Below are positions 16,076 through 26,367 of a stretch of DNA of 64,000 nt, piece by piece. Each line of letters opens with the position of its first letter. The stretch's first letter is position 1. The notes beneath the pieces are model-generated. The model saw only the letters and a list, made by a program, of their open reading frames with translations, did not search any database and was not told where the DNA came from. The position numbers were made by a program, and so were the translations under genes. The stretch comes from Alphaproteobacteria bacterium (lineage in GTDB: Bacteria; Myxococcota_A; UBA796; GCA-2862545). The DNA lies in assembly GCA_020632875.1 (NCBI GenBank), contig JACKET010000001.1, positions 930,001-994,000 on the forward strand, in the 5' to 3' direction.

Positions 16076-17149
16076 TCAGCGCTCCCCGAGGATCCGGGAC
16101 AGGAGCTCCGCGTCCTCGAACCCGCGTCCACCGTCCCCGAGCCGGACGATCACCAGGTCCTCGCTCGGGATGACGTACAGCCGCTGGTCGTCGTGCCCCG
16201 CCGCCGCGACGAGGTCGGCGGGACCCTCGTTCCAGATGATCCGACCGTCCTCCTCGAGGCGGGACTCCGACACGAGCTCGACGTCGTCGTCCACGTCCTC
16301 GTTGAGCCACCACGTGCGGCCGTACGCGGGATTCGCGTCGGAACCCACGAAGCAGGAGTGCAGCCCACCCTCCGGGAGCACGCGCTGGCCGAGGAATTCG
16401 CCGTCGTCCCGCGCGAGGACGCCGTACTTCGCCCACTCGTTCACGGTGGTCCACGCGCCCTGGGAGAGCTGCGGGTTCCCGGCCGGATCGCGCGCCCAGC
16501 CCGCCGTCTTCAGGCCGATGGGGTCGAGCACGCGCTCCTCCAGGTACGCGAGCGGGTCGCCGTCGAGCTTGCGCGTGACGAGCTCGCCGAAGACGTTGAA
16601 GTGGGACGGGCCGTAGTCGAAGACCTCGCCGGGCGCGGTCTTCCACGACTGCTCGATCGCGTAGGCGTACTTGTCCTCGATGCGCTGGTCGACGAGACCC
16701 GCGTCGAGCGTGAGCGCGAGCGGCTGGCGCATGCCGCTGGTGAGGTGGAGCAGGTGGTCGGTCGTGAGGGCGTCGGCCGCGTCGGGCAGCTCGGGGATCG
16801 TGTCGCGGACGCGCTCGTCGGCGGTGAGCAGACCGTCGGCCTCCGCGGCGACGAACAGGGCGCAGGTGAAGGACTTGGTGCCGCTGAACAGGTGGTGCGG
16901 CTCGTCGAGGCCGTGGCCGTTCTGCCCGGTCTCGAACACGACCTCGTCGCCCTCCAGGATCATGAGCGCCCAGCCGCGGTGGGCCTCGGAGTAGGCCGCG
17001 GCCTCCTCGTACCGGGCGAGGGTGTCGCCGGTCGCGAGGTTCCGCGCGAAGGTGTCGTCCACCGGGATCGGGTCGGTGAACGCCATGCGCTCACGGCATC
17101 CACAGCCCACGGCGGCGAGCACGGCGAGGCAGGCGAGCGGGCGATTCAT
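16076..17149 (-). CDS. Lipoprotein serine hydrolase, beta-lactamase/DD-peptidase (class C) family
   Basis: The start at ATG 17147-17149 (SD AAGGAGG) gives a 357-residue protein beginning MNRPLACLAVLAAVGCGC, with a lipobox VGC. The beta-lactamase-related family (PF00144) is shown by the nucleophile motif SGTKS (SxxK), the Tyr region FDYGPSHFN (in place of YxN) and the third motif region AAGHDDQ (HxG-like). This family includes DD-carboxypeptidases, esterases and class C beta-lactamases; the altered motifs argue for an esterase or peptidase rather than an antibiotic-degrading enzyme. It would act in the periplasm or on the surface. Its stop codon abuts repeat block A. Confidence 0.85.
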   Translation of the reverse strand: MNRPLACLAVLAAVGCGCRERMAFTDPIPVDDTFARNLATGDTLARYEEAAAYSEAHRGWALMILEGDEVVFETGQNGHGLDEPHHLFSGTKSFTCALFVAAEADGLLTADERVRDTIPELPDAADALTTDHLLHLTSGMRQPLALTLDAGLVDQRIEDKYAYAIEQSWKTAPGEVFDYGPSHFNVFGELVTRKLDGDPLAYLEERVLDPIGLKTAGWARDPAGNPQLSQGAWTTVNEWAKYGVLARDDGEFLGQRVLPEGGLHSCFVGSDANPAYGRTWWLNEDVDDDVELVSESRLEEDGRIIWNEGPADLVAAAGHDDQRLYVIPSEDLVIVRLGDGGRGFEDAELLSRILGER

Positions 17150-17235
17150 GCGTCCTCCTTCACGGTCCGCACATTGGACACGCGAGCGACGCGAAACGGA
17201 AAGGGCGTCGTTAAGGCTGGGACGTGGAGGGGTGG

Positions 17236-18375
17236 GTGACCCACGAGATCCGGGTGTTCGGCAGCTACGGGAGCGTCGATGCGGCCGCGTGGGACGCCGT
17301 GATCGGGGACGGCAGCCCATTCCTCGAGCACGCGTTCCTGCACGGCCTCGAGACGTTCGGGTGCGCGGTGCCCGACACGGGGTGGGTGCCGCGCCCCATC
17401 ACCGGCTGGGAGGACGGCGAGCTCGTCGCCGTCGCACCGGGCTGGGTGAAGCTCCACAGCATGGGCGAGTTCGTCTACGACCACGCCTGGGCCGACGCGG
17501 CTCACCGCGCGGGCTTCGAGTACTACCCGAAGCTCGTCGTCGCGGCGCCGTTCAGCCCGGTCACCGGCGACCGGCTCGTCGTGAAGGCCGGCCACGACGA
17601 GGCGGCGTGGCGGGCGGGTCTCGTCCAGGGCCTGCGGGCGGCCTCCGAAGACTGCCACGGCATCCACGTGCTGTTCGACACGGCCGAAGAGGCACGGGCG
17701 CTCGAGGGGCTCGGCGGCTTCACGCGCACGCAGTTCCAGTTCTGGTGGTTCAACGAGGGCTACCGAACGTTCGAAGACTTCCTCGTCCGGTTCCGGAGCA
17801 AAGACCGCAACAAGATCCGCCGCGAGCGGAAGGAGGCCCAGAAGCTGCGGATCGAGGCGGGAACGAACCCGGGCCCCGACCAGCTGCGCGCGCTGCACCG
17901 CTTCTACCGCAGCACGGCGCGGCAGTTCGGGCCCTGGGGCCGGGTCTACATGAGCGAAGCGTTCTTCCTGCACCTCGGCGAGGTCTGGGGCGACCGCCTG
18001 CACTCGGTCATCGCGTGGGACGGCGAGAAGCCCGTCGCGGGCGCGTTCAACGTGGTGAAGGGCGATCGGCTGTACGGGCGGCACTGGGGCTGCACCGAAG
18101 AGCATCGGTTCCTGCACTTCGAGGTCTGCTACTACCAGGCCATCGAGTACTGCATCGCGCACGGCCTGGCGGTGTTCGAGCCCGGCCACGGCGGCGGGCA
18201 CAAGTACAAGCGCGGGTTCGTGCCGCAGACGACGTACTCGTCGCACTGGTTCCCCGGGAACGCCGACCTGCACGAGGGTCTCGCGCGCTACACCGCCCAG
18301 GAGCGCGCCCAGGTGGCCGCGCGCGTGCGCTCGCTGCACGGCGAGACGCCGCTGCGCCCCCTCGACGAGGAGTAG
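17236..18375 (+). CDS. FemAB-like/peptidogalycan biosynthesis family protein (GNAT fold)
   Basis: The product of about 379 residues resembles the COG3146/PF04339 family (double GNAT fold related to FemX and leucyl/phenylalanyl transferases). Supporting stretches are PFLEHAFLHGLE near the N-terminus, FRSKDRNKIRRERKEAQKL in the middle and EPGHGGGHKYKRGFVPQTTYSSHWF near the C-terminus. No signal peptide. Two GTG starts are possible (17224 and 17236); 17236 (VTHEIRVFG) is preferred because GGAGGGG lies 4-10 bases ahead of it. Members are thought to transfer acyl or amino acid groups, perhaps in envelope synthesis, but the reaction is unproven. It is divergent from the serine hydrolase gene. Confidence 0.85.
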   Translation: MTHEIRVFGSYGSVDAAAWDAVIGDGSPFLEHAFLHGLETFGCAVPDTGWVPRPITGWEDGELVAVAPGWVKLHSMGEFVYDHAWADAAHRAGFEYYPKLVVAAPFSPVTGDRLVVKAGHDEAAWRAGLVQGLRAASEDCHGIHVLFDTAEEARALEGLGGFTRTQFQFWWFNEGYRTFEDFLVRFRSKDRNKIRRERKEAQKLRIEAGTNPGPDQLRALHRFYRSTARQFGPWGRVYMSEAFFLHLGEVWGDRLHSVIAWDGEKPVAGAFNVVKGDRLYGRHWGCTEEHRFLHFEVCYYQAIEYCIAHGLAVFEPGHGGGHKYKRGFVPQTTYSSHWFPGNADLHEGLARYTAQERAQVAARVRSLHGETPLRPLDEE

Positions 18376-18393
18376 GGCGCGAGCCCAGCGCGT

Positions 18394-19332
18394 CTACTGG
18401 CCCGACTTCTCGGCGGCCGCCGCGGTGTCGCGGTGGTTGTACGGCGGGTCGTACTTGCGGTTCTCGGGCTGGATGGGCGAGGCATCGCGCCCGCGGCTCG
18501 CGTAGCTCGTGGTGTAGAAGTCGGTGCGGCGGTTGGCCGCCATGCCGGACGCCGTGGAGTTCGACGCCACCGGGTACTTCCACCCGAACGACTGCGTGTA
18601 GACCTTGCGGTCGGGGTTGTGCTTCGCGAGCTCTTCTTTCACCGCGTCGGCGCGGCGCTGGGCGAGGTCGGCGTTGTACGAGAAGCTGCCGGAGGTCGAC
18701 GTGTGGCCCTCGAGCCAGATCTCGTCGATGTTCATCCGATCCATGTCTTGGGACGCCTGGGCGATGACCGCGAGGCCCTCGGGCGTGATCACGTCGGAGT
18801 CGTACTCGAACGGGATCTGCGGGAGATCGAGCTTCTCGGGCACCTCTTCGGGAGGCGCGGGCGGCGGCGTGGGCTGGGTGTCGTTGATGTCGAGGCCCTC
18901 GTGGGCGACCTCGAGCGTCTCGACGGCGAGCTCGGACGCACCGCTCTTGAGGTTCGGACCCTCCCACGACACGGGCCAGCCGTTGCGGAAGTTGAACCGA
19001 CGGATCTCGTCGCCAGCCTCGTTGTACATGATGATCGCGCCGTCGCGGCGGTCGCGCCAGTTGTCTTGCAGGAACTGGTCGCGCCACTCGAGGAGCTCCA
19101 TCGAGGTGTGCGTCGAGGTGCGGAGGACGATGTTCTCCCACCGGGACTGGCCGGGGCGCTTGTGCGTGCGGCCGTTGAGCCCGCCTTCTTCGATCTCGAA
19201 GACCTGGGCGGCGGACTTGAGGCCGGAGCACTCGTGGAAGTGCGCGACCTCTACCAGATCGCCCCCGTTCTGCTGCCCCTTGAGCATCAGACCGAAGTAA
19301 TGGGCGCCATACGGGTCATCGCGAAAAGCCAT
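18394..19332 (-). CDS. Phage-tail-tube (gp19-type) domain fused to an OmpA-like domain
   Basis: The 312-residue protein has two parts. Residues about 5-147 match the T4 gp19-like tail-tube family (PF06841) of contractile tails and injection systems: start DDPYGAHYFGLMLKG, then EIEEGGLNGRTHKRPGQSRW, RNGWPVSWEGPNLKSG and VETLEVAHEGLD. A Pro-rich linker (about 152-166) leads to an OmpA-like peptidoglycan-binding domain (about 175-290) with LEGHTSTSG, NADLAQRRADAVKEELA and NRRTDFY. There is no signal peptide, as for tube proteins. SD GGGAGGG precedes the ATG. No sheath, baseplate or spike gene is nearby, so this is an orphan. The domain calls are strong; the role of the fusion is unknown. Confidence 0.87.
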   Translation of the reverse strand: MAFRDDPYGAHYFGLMLKGQQNGGDLVEVAHFHECSGLKSAAQVFEIEEGGLNGRTHKRPGQSRWENIVLRTSTHTSMELLEWRDQFLQDNWRDRRDGAIIMYNEAGDEIRRFNFRNGWPVSWEGPNLKSGASELAVETLEVAHEGLDINDTQPTPPPAPPEEVPEKLDLPQIPFEYDSDVITPEGLAVIAQASQDMDRMNIDEIWLEGHTSTSGSFSYNADLAQRRADAVKEELAKHNPDRKVYTQSFGWKYPVASNSTASGMAANRRTDFYTTSYASRGRDASPIQPENRKYDPPYNHRDTAAAAEKSGQ

Positions 19333-19441
19333 CTCGCCCTCCCGGGGATGAGGAACCCCACAGAGATTCTGCGCGAAATCGCGACCGATTGCCAGTCGCG
19401 AGGCGTCACGATCGTGTGGAGGGGCGTGCCGGCGCCCCCCG

Positions 19442-21448
19442 TCAGCCGAACAGGCCCATCAGCCAGGCGCGATCGATGCCGAGCACCTGGAGCACGGCGG
19501 TGACGACGCCCGTGAGGCCCTCGCCCGCGATCAACCCGCTCGCGACGGCGAATCCGAGCGAGTCGGCGCTCTTCGTGTCGACCCGGCGCCAGATCTGGAA
19601 GGCCACCATGCCCGCGAACATCGCGATGCTGAAGTACGCGTGCACGATGAACGCGACGCCGACGGCGAGGCCCGAGGGCAGCCAGACGGGGTTCTTCGCG
19701 TACTTGCGGATCACCGGCACGGCGATGCCGAACGCGAGGCCGCACAGCACGGCGTACTCGGCGTTCGTGGGCAGCGCGTCGAGGCCCTGGGCGAGCACGC
19801 GCGCCATGCCGGCCCACGCGTGCGCGGCGGGCGCCGGCATCGACTTCAGCGGCTTGCCCGCGGCGTCGAGCTCGCCGACCCCGCCGATGTCCCACGCCGC
19901 GTCGAACAGCAGGAAGATCGGCACGCACACGAAGATGCCGGCCGTGATCCCCGAGAGCTGCGCGATGATCTGCTTGCGCGGCGACGCGCCGAGGAGCCAG
20001 CCCGTCTTCAGGTCCTGCATCATGTCGCCCGCCTGGCTGGCGCCGGAGCCCGTGATGGCCGCCGTCATCAGGTTGGTGGTGACGCTGCCCGGCGCGATGC
20101 CGCCGTACACGAGCTGCGTGACCTTGCCCATGCCGCCGATGGGGTTGATGTCGGTCTCGCCCGTCGACCGGACCGCGATGGCCGCGAGCACCGACGAGAG
20201 CGCGACCGCGAGCACGGTCATCAGGGGGTGGATCGCGAACAGGTACCAGGCGGAGACGACCGTGAGGGTCGCGGCGGCCGCGAGCCCGCCCATCCACCAG
20301 CTGTTGGGGATCATCTCGGAGCTGTCGCTCGTGTCGAGGGCGCCGTCGGAGCCCCCGGAGGCGGCAGCGCCGGTGAAGGTGTTGAGGATGGTGCGCCACG
20401 ACAGGGCGAGCGAGGTGAGCGCGTCGGCGACCATGATCGCCACGCCCGGCCACAGGACCCAGCCGCGGGCGCCGTGCTCGTAGTCCATCGTCGCGTCGCG
20501 CGGCGTGCGCGGCAGCACGCCGGTCAGGAAGTCCGCGGTGCTCGCGAGCGCACCCGTGGGATCGGCCAGGGCGACGACCTCGGCGGGCTTGAGGAAGTGG
20601 CCCTTCCACGCGGTCACGAGGAGCGCTTCGGTCACGTACGTTCGGTCGCGCCAGCCGATCCACTCCACGAACGGCGCGAGGAAGCCCCACGCGAACAGGG
20701 CGCCGACGAGCAGGCTGATCGCGACGCGCGGCCCGATCAGCACGCCCGCGCCCCACATCAGCGGGCTGTTGTAGAGCAGGATGCTGTAGGACGCCGGCAC
20801 GGTGAGGATCGCGATCGGGATCCACTCCTCGAGCGGGGGATGCGACAGCTCGCCGAAGAAGTGGTTCGCGAGCGTGAACAGCCCGGCTGCCAGCGCGAAG
20901 GCCAGCATGTACTGGCTCTTCTTGAGCGCGTCGGCCCCCTCGGAGAACATCGCGAGGATCGTGTTCGCGGTCGCGGTGCCCGTGGGGAAGCGCAGGCGCT
21001 CGACGAGCACCATCTGGCGCCGGAGCGGCACGGCGAAGAACACCCCGAGCCACGCGACGCTCGCGGCCCACAGGGTGAGCTCGAAGTACGAGAGCGGGCG
21101 CTGGTCGAGGATGCGCAGCGCGGGGATCGGCGCGAGCAGGCCGGCCGCCGAGGTCATCGAGCCCGCCGCGGATCCGGCGGTCTGCGCGATGTTCACCTCG
21201 AGCCGGGTGAGCGGCTCGCCCCCCGTGATGCCCGTCACGACGCGGAAGAACGAGAAGCCGAGGATCGCCGCGATCAGCGACCCGCCGATGCTCCACCCCG
21301 TCTGCAGGCCGAAGTAGATGTTCATCGCGCAGACGATGCCGCCGAGCGTGCAGCCCGTCGCCACGGCGCGGAAGGTGAGCTGCGCCTCGCCCTCGTGCGG
21401 CGTGTAGAGCGGTTGGTCCTCGGCGGTCGCGGTGGGCTCGTCCGACAT
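19442..21448 (-). CDS. OPT family oligopeptide/metal-chelate transporter
   Basis: The 668-residue polytopic membrane protein has about 14-16 hydrophobic segments. It has family-typical stretches: TFRAVATGCTLGGIVCAMNI and YFGLQTGWSIGGSL near the N-terminus, TRLEVNIAQTAGSAAGS, FPTGTATANTIL, and QAGDMMQDLKTGWLLGASPR in the C-terminal half. OPT proteins move oligopeptides or metal-ligand complexes inward, probably coupled to protons. The start MSDEPTATAEDQ is preceded by GGGGAG. The length is normal for bacterial members. It is divergent from upp with a 94-bp gap. Substrate unknown. Confidence 0.93.
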   Translation of the reverse strand: MSDEPTATAEDQPLYTPHEGEAQLTFRAVATGCTLGGIVCAMNIYFGLQTGWSIGGSLIAAILGFSFFRVVTGITGGEPLTRLEVNIAQTAGSAAGSMTSAAGLLAPIPALRILDQRPLSYFELTLWAASVAWLGVFFAVPLRRQMVLVERLRFPTGTATANTILAMFSEGADALKKSQYMLAFALAAGLFTLANHFFGELSHPPLEEWIPIAILTVPASYSILLYNSPLMWGAGVLIGPRVAISLLVGALFAWGFLAPFVEWIGWRDRTYVTEALLVTAWKGHFLKPAEVVALADPTGALASTADFLTGVLPRTPRDATMDYEHGARGWVLWPGVAIMVADALTSLALSWRTILNTFTGAAASGGSDGALDTSDSSEMIPNSWWMGGLAAAATLTVVSAWYLFAIHPLMTVLAVALSSVLAAIAVRSTGETDINPIGGMGKVTQLVYGGIAPGSVTTNLMTAAITGSGASQAGDMMQDLKTGWLLGASPRKQIIAQLSGITAGIFVCVPIFLLFDAAWDIGGVGELDAAGKPLKSMPAPAAHAWAGMARVLAQGLDALPTNAEYAVLCGLAFGIAVPVIRKYAKNPVWLPSGLAVGVAFIVHAYFSIAMFAGMVAFQIWRRVDTKSADSLGFAVASGLIAGEGLTGVVTAVLQVLGIDRAWLMGLFG

Positions 21449-21542
21449 GCATCTCCCCGGGTCCGGGCCGGTCTAACCGCCTCGGTCGGCGGGGTGCTCG
21501 TCAACCCGGCCGCGTCGCGCTATCCCGCGGGCGGAGGTCCCC

Positions 21543-22172
21543 ATGTCCACGGTCACCGTCGTCGATCACCCGCTCGTCCAGCACAAGCTCACCCTGATGC
21601 GCGACAAGACCCGGTCCACGCGGGGGTTCCGCGAGCTCCTCTCCGAGATCGCCCTGCTGCTCGCGTACGACGCGACGCGCGATCTCGACCTCACGACCGT
21701 CGAGATCGAGACCCCGCTCGAGTCGATGGAGGCGCCGATCCTCAAGGGGCGCAAGCCCGTGCTGATGAGCATCCTCCGCGCCGGGAACGGCCTGCTCGAC
21801 GGCATGCTCACGCTCATCCCGTCGGCGCGCGTCGCGCACATCGGCCTCTACCGCGACCCCGAGACGCTGCAGCCCGTCGAGTACTACTTCAAGGTGCCCG
21901 ACCACATGGAGGAGCGCGTCGTGCTCGTGGTCGATCCGATGCTCGCCACGGGCCACTCCGCGATCGCCGCGGTGAAGCGCCTCAAGGAGCTCGGCCCGCG
22001 CTCCATCCGGTTCATCTGCCTGCTCGCCGCGCCGGAGGGGATCGCCGCTTTCCAGGCCGCGCACCCCGACGTGCCGATCTTCACGGCCGCGATCGACCGC
22101 CAGCTGAACGACCACGGATACATCTGTCCGGGCCTCGGCGACGCTGGCGACCGGATGTACGGGACGCGCTGA
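21543..22172 (+). CDS. upp: Uracil phosphoribosyltransferase
   Basis: The 209-residue product starts MSTVTVVDHPLVQHKLTLMR. It has the PRPP-binding loop VVDPMLATGHS and the uracil-binding end YICPGLGDAGDRMYGT, all hallmarks of UPRTase. It salvages uracil to UMP using PRPP in the cytosol. The start is supported by GGCGGAGG upstream. The gene stands alone between the OPT transporter and a small lipoprotein; no uracil permease adjoins it. Confidence 0.96.
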   Translation: MSTVTVVDHPLVQHKLTLMRDKTRSTRGFRELLSEIALLLAYDATRDLDLTTVEIETPLESMEAPILKGRKPVLMSILRAGNGLLDGMLTLIPSARVAHIGLYRDPETLQPVEYYFKVPDHMEERVVLVVDPMLATGHSAIAAVKRLKELGPRSIRFICLLAAPEGIAAFQAAHPDVPIFTAAIDRQLNDHGYICPGLGDAGDRMYGTR

Positions 22173-22207
22173 CCTCCGACGCTGTATGATCGACGTGGAG
22201 GTGTTCT

Positions 22208-22456
22208 TTGCTGCGTCGATTCACAATCCTCATGTGCGTCGGACTCACCGGTTGCCAGTTCCTGGCCGACCTCTTCTCCACCGACACGATCATCGAGGCG
22301 AGCTGCATCGGTGACGACACCGTCGTGGTCGACGGCCGCGATCTGTGTCAGGAGTACGAGCGTTTCGGGCGGGTGAAGTGCGATGTGGGCTACCGGATCC
22401 GGCTGAACGGCGACCAGGTCTGTCCGCCTCCCTTCGGTGCCGAGAAGATGGAATAG
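22208..22456 (+). CDS. Small Cys-containing lipoprotein
   Basis: The 82-residue product begins from a TTG (22208-22210), supported by GGAGGTG upstream and by a -10-like TATGAT at 22185-22190. The protein MLRRFTILMCVGLTGCQFLA has a signal peptide with lipobox LTGC (Cys16). The mature part has four Cys (EASCIGD, RDLCQEY, VKCDVG, QVCPPP), enough for two disulfides. No family is recognised. It lies between upp and a thioesterase gene on the same strand with short gaps. Confidence 0.65.
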   Translation: MLRRFTILMCVGLTGCQFLADLFSTDTIIEASCIGDDTVVVDGRDLCQEYERFGRVKCDVGYRIRLNGDQVCPPPFGAEKME

Positions 22457-22507
22457 CCGACGGGTCCGTGCCGTACGCGCGTTAGAGCGTCGGTCCGGAG
22501 GCTCCGA

Positions 22508-22921
22508 ATGCGGTTCCACGAGCAGGTCATGGGCGTCTACTTCGACGACCTCGACCCGTTCCACATCCTGCACAACGCGCGGTACCTGCTGCTCTTCGAG
22601 CGCACGCTGGGCTCGTTCTGGCGCGTGCTGGGGCTCGGTGGGATGCAGGATCCCGACTCTCCCGACCGCTTCCACCTCGTGAAGACGAACCGGATCGAGT
22701 ACCTCGCGCCCGTCCGCGGCGAGCAGGAGGTGCGGGTGCGCGTGTGGATCGAGCGCCTCGGCACCACGAGCCTGACGTTCGGCTTCCGGCTGATGCCGAT
22801 GGACGAGGACCGCGACTGCGCGCGGGGCGAGCGCACGGTGATCCGCGTCGACCCCGAGACCTTCCGCCCGACCCCGTGGACCGACGAGCTGCGCACGCGG
22901 CTGGCGCCCTGGGTGGGGTGA
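22508..22921 (+). CDS. Acyl-CoA thioesterase, hotdog fold (4HBT/YbgC type)
   Basis: The 137-residue single hotdog domain has the pattern MGVYFDDLDPFHILHNARYL, with the conserved acid in the DDLDPFHILHN loop characteristic of 4-hydroxybenzoyl-CoA thioesterase-like enzymes, and RIEYLAPVRGEQEVRVRVW in the central strands. It would hydrolyse acyl-CoA thioesters in the cytosol. The start MRFHEQVMG follows a GGAGGCTCCGA SD. The next gene starts 5 bases after its stop. The acyl substrate cannot be told. Confidence 0.9.
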   Translation: MRFHEQVMGVYFDDLDPFHILHNARYLLLFERTLGSFWRVLGLGGMQDPDSPDRFHLVKTNRIEYLAPVRGEQEVRVRVWIERLGTTSLTFGFRLMPMDEDRDCARGERTVIRVDPETFRPTPWTDELRTRLAPWVG

Positions 22922-22925
22922 CGAG

Positions 22926-23717
22926 GTGCTCGCGCTCCTGGCGTTCGCCCTGGCGCAGGACCCCGCGAGCGCGCCGGTCTCCGCGGCCCGGTCCGAGGAG
23001 TCGTTCGACTACGAGATCGTCGTGTACGGCGAGCCCGCCCTCCGCCAGGCCCGCTGGGACGCGATCATCGCGCTGAAGCGGCTCGGCTGGGAGCCCGTCG
23101 ACAAGGCCGGCGGGTGGACCGTCTTCAAGCCGCCGCGTCGGTGGATGGGGCGCGCCCGGCTCGACCCCGATGGCGATCTGACGTTCGGGTACCCGGTCGT
23201 CGCGTTCCAGAAGGCCCAGCTCGTCGAGAGCACGTCGATCGAGGCGAACCCCAACCTGTCGCGCGACATCGCCGGGAACGTGGTGGACGTGGGTGGGAAG
23301 AACGTGTCGACGCTGCCCGCGGGGTCGGCGGGGTTCTGGGTGCTGCCGTCGCGCGCGGTGCTCGACGCGGCGTACGCGAGGGTGCGCGAAGCGGTGCGTC
23401 CCGAGCTCGACCAGTACGCGCGGATCCGCCGCGACACCGCCATCCGTGCCGAGCTCGACGTGCTCCCCGACCAGCTCGACGCGCTGTGGAACGACGGCAT
23501 CCCGCTGGTCGGCAGCACGCCCGTCGAGAGCGAGAAGGCGCGCAAGGCCGCCGTGCTCGGGTTCTGGGCCACCCGCGCCGACACGTTCGAGGGCCGGCAG
23601 GTGACGAAGGCGACCGAGGCCTGGATCCGCAACACGCTCGTCGATGCGCACGCGATCACCGACGCCGAGCGCGAGAAGGCCGAGTCGTTGCGGCAGGACG
23701 GGCGCAAGCTGCCCTGA
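22926..23717 (+). CDS. Exported protein of unknown function
   Basis: The 263-residue product starts from a GTG just 4 bases after the thioesterase stop. The N-terminus MLALLAFALAQDPASAPVSA is a signal peptide, with cleavage probably near ALA-Q. The mature part has a small alpha/beta region (FDYEIVVYGEPALRQARW, WDAIIALKRLGWEPVDKAG, GRARLDPDGDLTFGYPVVAF) and a helical charged C-terminus. No family is recognised. Its closeness to the thioesterase gene suggests co-transcription, not necessarily shared function. Downstream begins repeat block B. Confidence 0.65.
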   Translation: MLALLAFALAQDPASAPVSAARSEESFDYEIVVYGEPALRQARWDAIIALKRLGWEPVDKAGGWTVFKPPRRWMGRARLDPDGDLTFGYPVVAFQKAQLVESTSIEANPNLSRDIAGNVVDVGGKNVSTLPAGSAGFWVLPSRAVLDAAYARVREAVRPELDQYARIRRDTAIRAELDVLPDQLDALWNDGIPLVGSTPVESEKARKAAVLGFWATRADTFEGRQVTKATEAWIRNTLVDAHAITDAEREKAESLRQDGRKLP

Positions 23718-23772
23718 GGCGCGCGACGGGCGGGGCGTCCTGCCATTCCTGCGCCCTCCTCTGTGTCGGGAG

Positions 23773-24070
23773 GGGATCGAGCTTCGAACCTGCCGAGCAT
23801 CACGCAGATGACGCAGAAGGACGCAGATGACGCAGAAACCAGGCCGTCACGGGTCGAGCGTCCTCGCTTCCCCGGGCACCTTCGACGGGGATTGAAGACC
23901 GCCGGTGACGTCAGGGCTCTCGAGGGACGTCTCGGTGCTCCGGTCGAAGAGGGGGCCTTCTTGCGGACGGGATTCGGGACTCACCAGAGCAGGCCGGCGT
24001 TGCGGGCTGTTCGGGTCCATCTGCGTGATCTGGGTGAGGCCCGGAGACGCTCGGAGCCCGACCGCTTCCG
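23773..24070. repeat. Composite intergenic repeat block B
   Basis: The left end 23797-23845 matches the 50-bp end of block C (42.0-43.8 kb), with one internal mismatch visible over the aligned bases, including two copies of ACGCAGATGACGCAGAA. The right end 24015-24042 carries a diverged inverted counterpart. Flank GGGATCGAGCTTCGA (23774) and right flank GACGCTCGGAGCCCGACCGC (24046) also match block C in inverted orientation. Inside is one reversed CTGCTCTGGTGAG core (23980-23994). The whole gap 23718-24177 otherwise has no coding signal. Confidence 0.85.
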
Positions 24071-24177
24071 CCACACCGAGTGGCGCCCCCCTCGCGCGTG
24101 TGCGCGTTTCGACATCGGTCCGCCTCCGTCTCGTCATTGGACTCGGGCCGATGCGTGCCCGATGCTGCTCCGAGCGC

Positions 24178-25779
<1,602 letters not shown>

Positions 25780-26367
25780 CTACTCCAGCTTCTTCCGGTG
25801 GCTGACGGCGCGGGAGCCCGCGTCGGCCCACCGCCAGGGGAGCGCGCGGTGCGCGGCCTCGGCGTAGTCGATGCCGACGCGCGGCCCCCGGACGAGGGCG
25901 TCGGCCGGGGTACCCGCGAAGAGCTCGATGCCGCCGGGCTCGTAGAACGGCTGGCCCGTGGCACGCGTGTCGATGCCCAGCGCCTGGCCGACCTTCCCGG
26001 GGCCCGCGAGGGCGTCGGGACCCGTCCGCCCGCCGCGGCGCTCGGCGACCAGCGCGTGACCGTCGACGATCTCGGCGGATCGCACGAGCACGGCCTGGGC
26101 CGAGCCCTCTTCGCCCGTGACGATGTTCAGCATCTGGTGCAGGCCGTAGCAGAGGTACACGTACGCCGTGCCCGGTGGGCCGAACAGGGCCTCGGTGCGC
26201 GGCGTGCGGCCGTGGCGTGCGTGGCACGCGGTGTCGCCGGGCCAGCGGTACGCCTCGACCTCGGTGATGCGCAGGCGCACGGCGCCGTGGCCGACCTGCA
26301 TTCCGACGAGCGCCGGCGCCACGTCGAGCACGTCGCGCGCGAAGAACGCGCGGCCGAGGCGGCTCAC
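25780..26367 (-). CDS. 3-methyladenine DNA glycosylase (AAG/MPG family)
   Basis: The 195-residue product from GTG (VSRLGRAFFARDVLDVAPAL) matches the alkyladenine glycosylase family (PF02245): ITEVEAYRWPGDTACHARHG with the catalytic Glu, GTAYVYLCYGLHQMLNIVTG, AVLVRSAEI and GPGKVGQALGI. It removes alkylated purines for base-excision repair. The length is normal. The start overlaps the upstream thioredoxin-TPR gene by GTGA, so the two are translationally coupled. The 3' end meets the kinase stop codon with no gap. Confidence 0.93.
   Translation of the reverse strand: MSRLGRAFFARDVLDVAPALVGMQVGHGAVRLRITEVEAYRWPGDTACHARHGRTPRTEALFGPPGTAYVYLCYGLHQMLNIVTGEEGSAQAVLVRSAEIVDGHALVAERRGGRTGPDALAGPGKVGQALGIDTRATGQPFYEPGGIELFAGTPADALVRGPRVGIDYAEAAHRALPWRWADAGSRAVSHRKKLE

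Noticed and set aside
16076..17149. A beta-lactamase resistance gene
   Set aside because: The family match is to the broad serine hydrolase group; the Tyr motif is YGPS rather than YxN and the third motif is GHDD, so an antibiotic resistance role is not supported.
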